Positions 26,758 to 27,065 of a stretch of 27,065 nt of DNA are shown here, piece by piece. Position numbers and translations under genes: made by a program. The DNA lies in the NCBI GenBank assembly GCA_016707885.1, contig JADJGU010000009.1, positions 1-27,065 on the forward strand, read 5' to 3'. Source of the DNA: Sphingomonadales bacterium. GTDB taxonomy: Bacteria; Pseudomonadota; Alphaproteobacteria; Sphingomonadales; Sphingomonadaceae. Positions within the stretch are counted from its first letter, which is position 1. Each line of letters begins with the position of its first letter. The notes beneath the pieces are model-generated. The model made no database searches. It was not told the origin of the DNA and was given only the letters and a program-made list of their open reading frames with translations.

Positions 26758-27065
26758 TGGGGGTCTATGGCGAATGGCAGCCAATTTATGCGGAGGCCGG
26801 ACTGGTCAGCTTTCCGGTTGATACTGAAGACAAGAAGCCAGCTATAGGCAATTGGCAAATAGCTGGGCCTAAGGCATCCGCAACATGGGCATCGAGGCCG
26901 GGGTTAGCAAATCGCCTCGGCCTTGGGCTCGGCTGCGGCAAGCGCAATAGACTGACGGTTCTCGACATCGATGAGCCTGACGAAAAACCTTTAGCCCGAT
27001 GCCTCCGCTCCAGTTCGGTGCAAGCCCTGTTGTTATCCGCACTGCATCTGGCAAGTTTCATGGCG
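26757..27065 (+). CDS. Bifunctional DNA primase/polymerase, N-terminal part (runs off the window)
   Basis: From ATG 26757: MGVYGEWQPIYAEAGLVSFP, DTEDKKPAIGNWQIAGPKAS, then LGLGCGKRNRLTVLDIDEPD, in which DID supplies metal-binding Asp residues, and after an indel near 27000-27015 FGASPVVIRTASGKFHG. This is the N-terminal archaeo-eukaryotic primase-like (prim-pol) domain found in replication proteins of phages, plasmids and satellite islands, where it is usually fused or adjacent to a helicase. The window ends within this domain, so any helicase part is not seen. It probably primes replication of the element after excision. Confidence 0.75.
   Translation, partial: MGVYGEWQPIYAEAGLVSFPVDTEDKKPAIGNWQIAGPKASATWASRPGLANRLGLGLGCGKRNRLTVLDIDEPDEKPLARCLRSSSVQALLLSALHLASFMA

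Noticed and set aside
23157..27065. CRISPR array or toxin-antitoxin pair in the island
   Set aside because: No regularly spaced repeats were seen. The small overlapping genes have neither a recognisable toxin nor an antitoxin motif; the ribbon-helix-helix-like protein is far longer than typical antitoxins.

Overview
The window looks like a chromosomal segment of a Sphingomonadales alphaproteobacterium. Evidence: a block in the order TIGR02300-type protein, aroA, cmk, rpsA, ihfB, sphingomonad-like protein sequences throughout, and a moderately GC-rich composition. A Sphingorhabdus/Sphingopyxis-like genus is only a guess. Most long genes, including the normally essential rpsA, aroA and cmk, are broken by one or more single-base frameshifts, while their conserved motifs continue in a neighbouring frame. 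I read this mainly as indel error in the sequence, not mass pseudogenisation, and give each such gene as one feature spanning its pieces. Intact genes include msrB, an ankyrin-repeat gene, a YcgN-type gene, ihfB and several island genes.

Layout. 1-1320 (minus): queG, epoxyqueuosine reductase, preceded at the left edge by a partial unknown frame. 1396-3557 (plus): an ABC exporter pair (ATPase and NatB-like permease, ATGA overlap). 3630-4926: a CYP153-like cytochrome P450. 4993-5484: msrB with an export signal, whose ribosome-binding site lies in a long hairpin. 5491-6126 (minus): secreted ankyrin protein. 6196-7962 (plus): SCO1/SenC copper lipoprotein, YcgN-type cysteine-cluster protein, YgjP-type zinc metallopeptidase. 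7972-9698 (minus): parvulin-type peptidyl-prolyl isomerase followed by a HupE/UreJ-type membrane protein, overlapping by 4 bp.

9962-16083 (plus) is a translocation and assembly cluster: tamA, tamB and a tiny lipoprotein, each overlapping the next start. 16177-17561 is an integral-membrane alpha/beta hydrolase (Abhydrolase_9). Then come tRNA-Ala(GGC), the TIGR02300 zinc-ribbon protein (minus), aroA, a small secreted unknown, cmk, rpsA with a strong terminator, ihfB and tRNA-Leu(TAA).

From tRNA-Leu rightwards the window enters an integrated mobile element that runs off the right edge. A tyrosine integrase points at the tRNA 3' end. It is followed by two small unknowns on the minus strand (one probably ribbon-helix-helix), a divergent AlpA/excisionase-like regulator, four small overlapping genes (the last a winged helix-turn-helix), and the start of a bifunctional primase/polymerase. 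Integrase, AlpA-like regulator and primase next to a tRNA is the plan of satellite or PICI-like islands, and is the most interesting part of the window.
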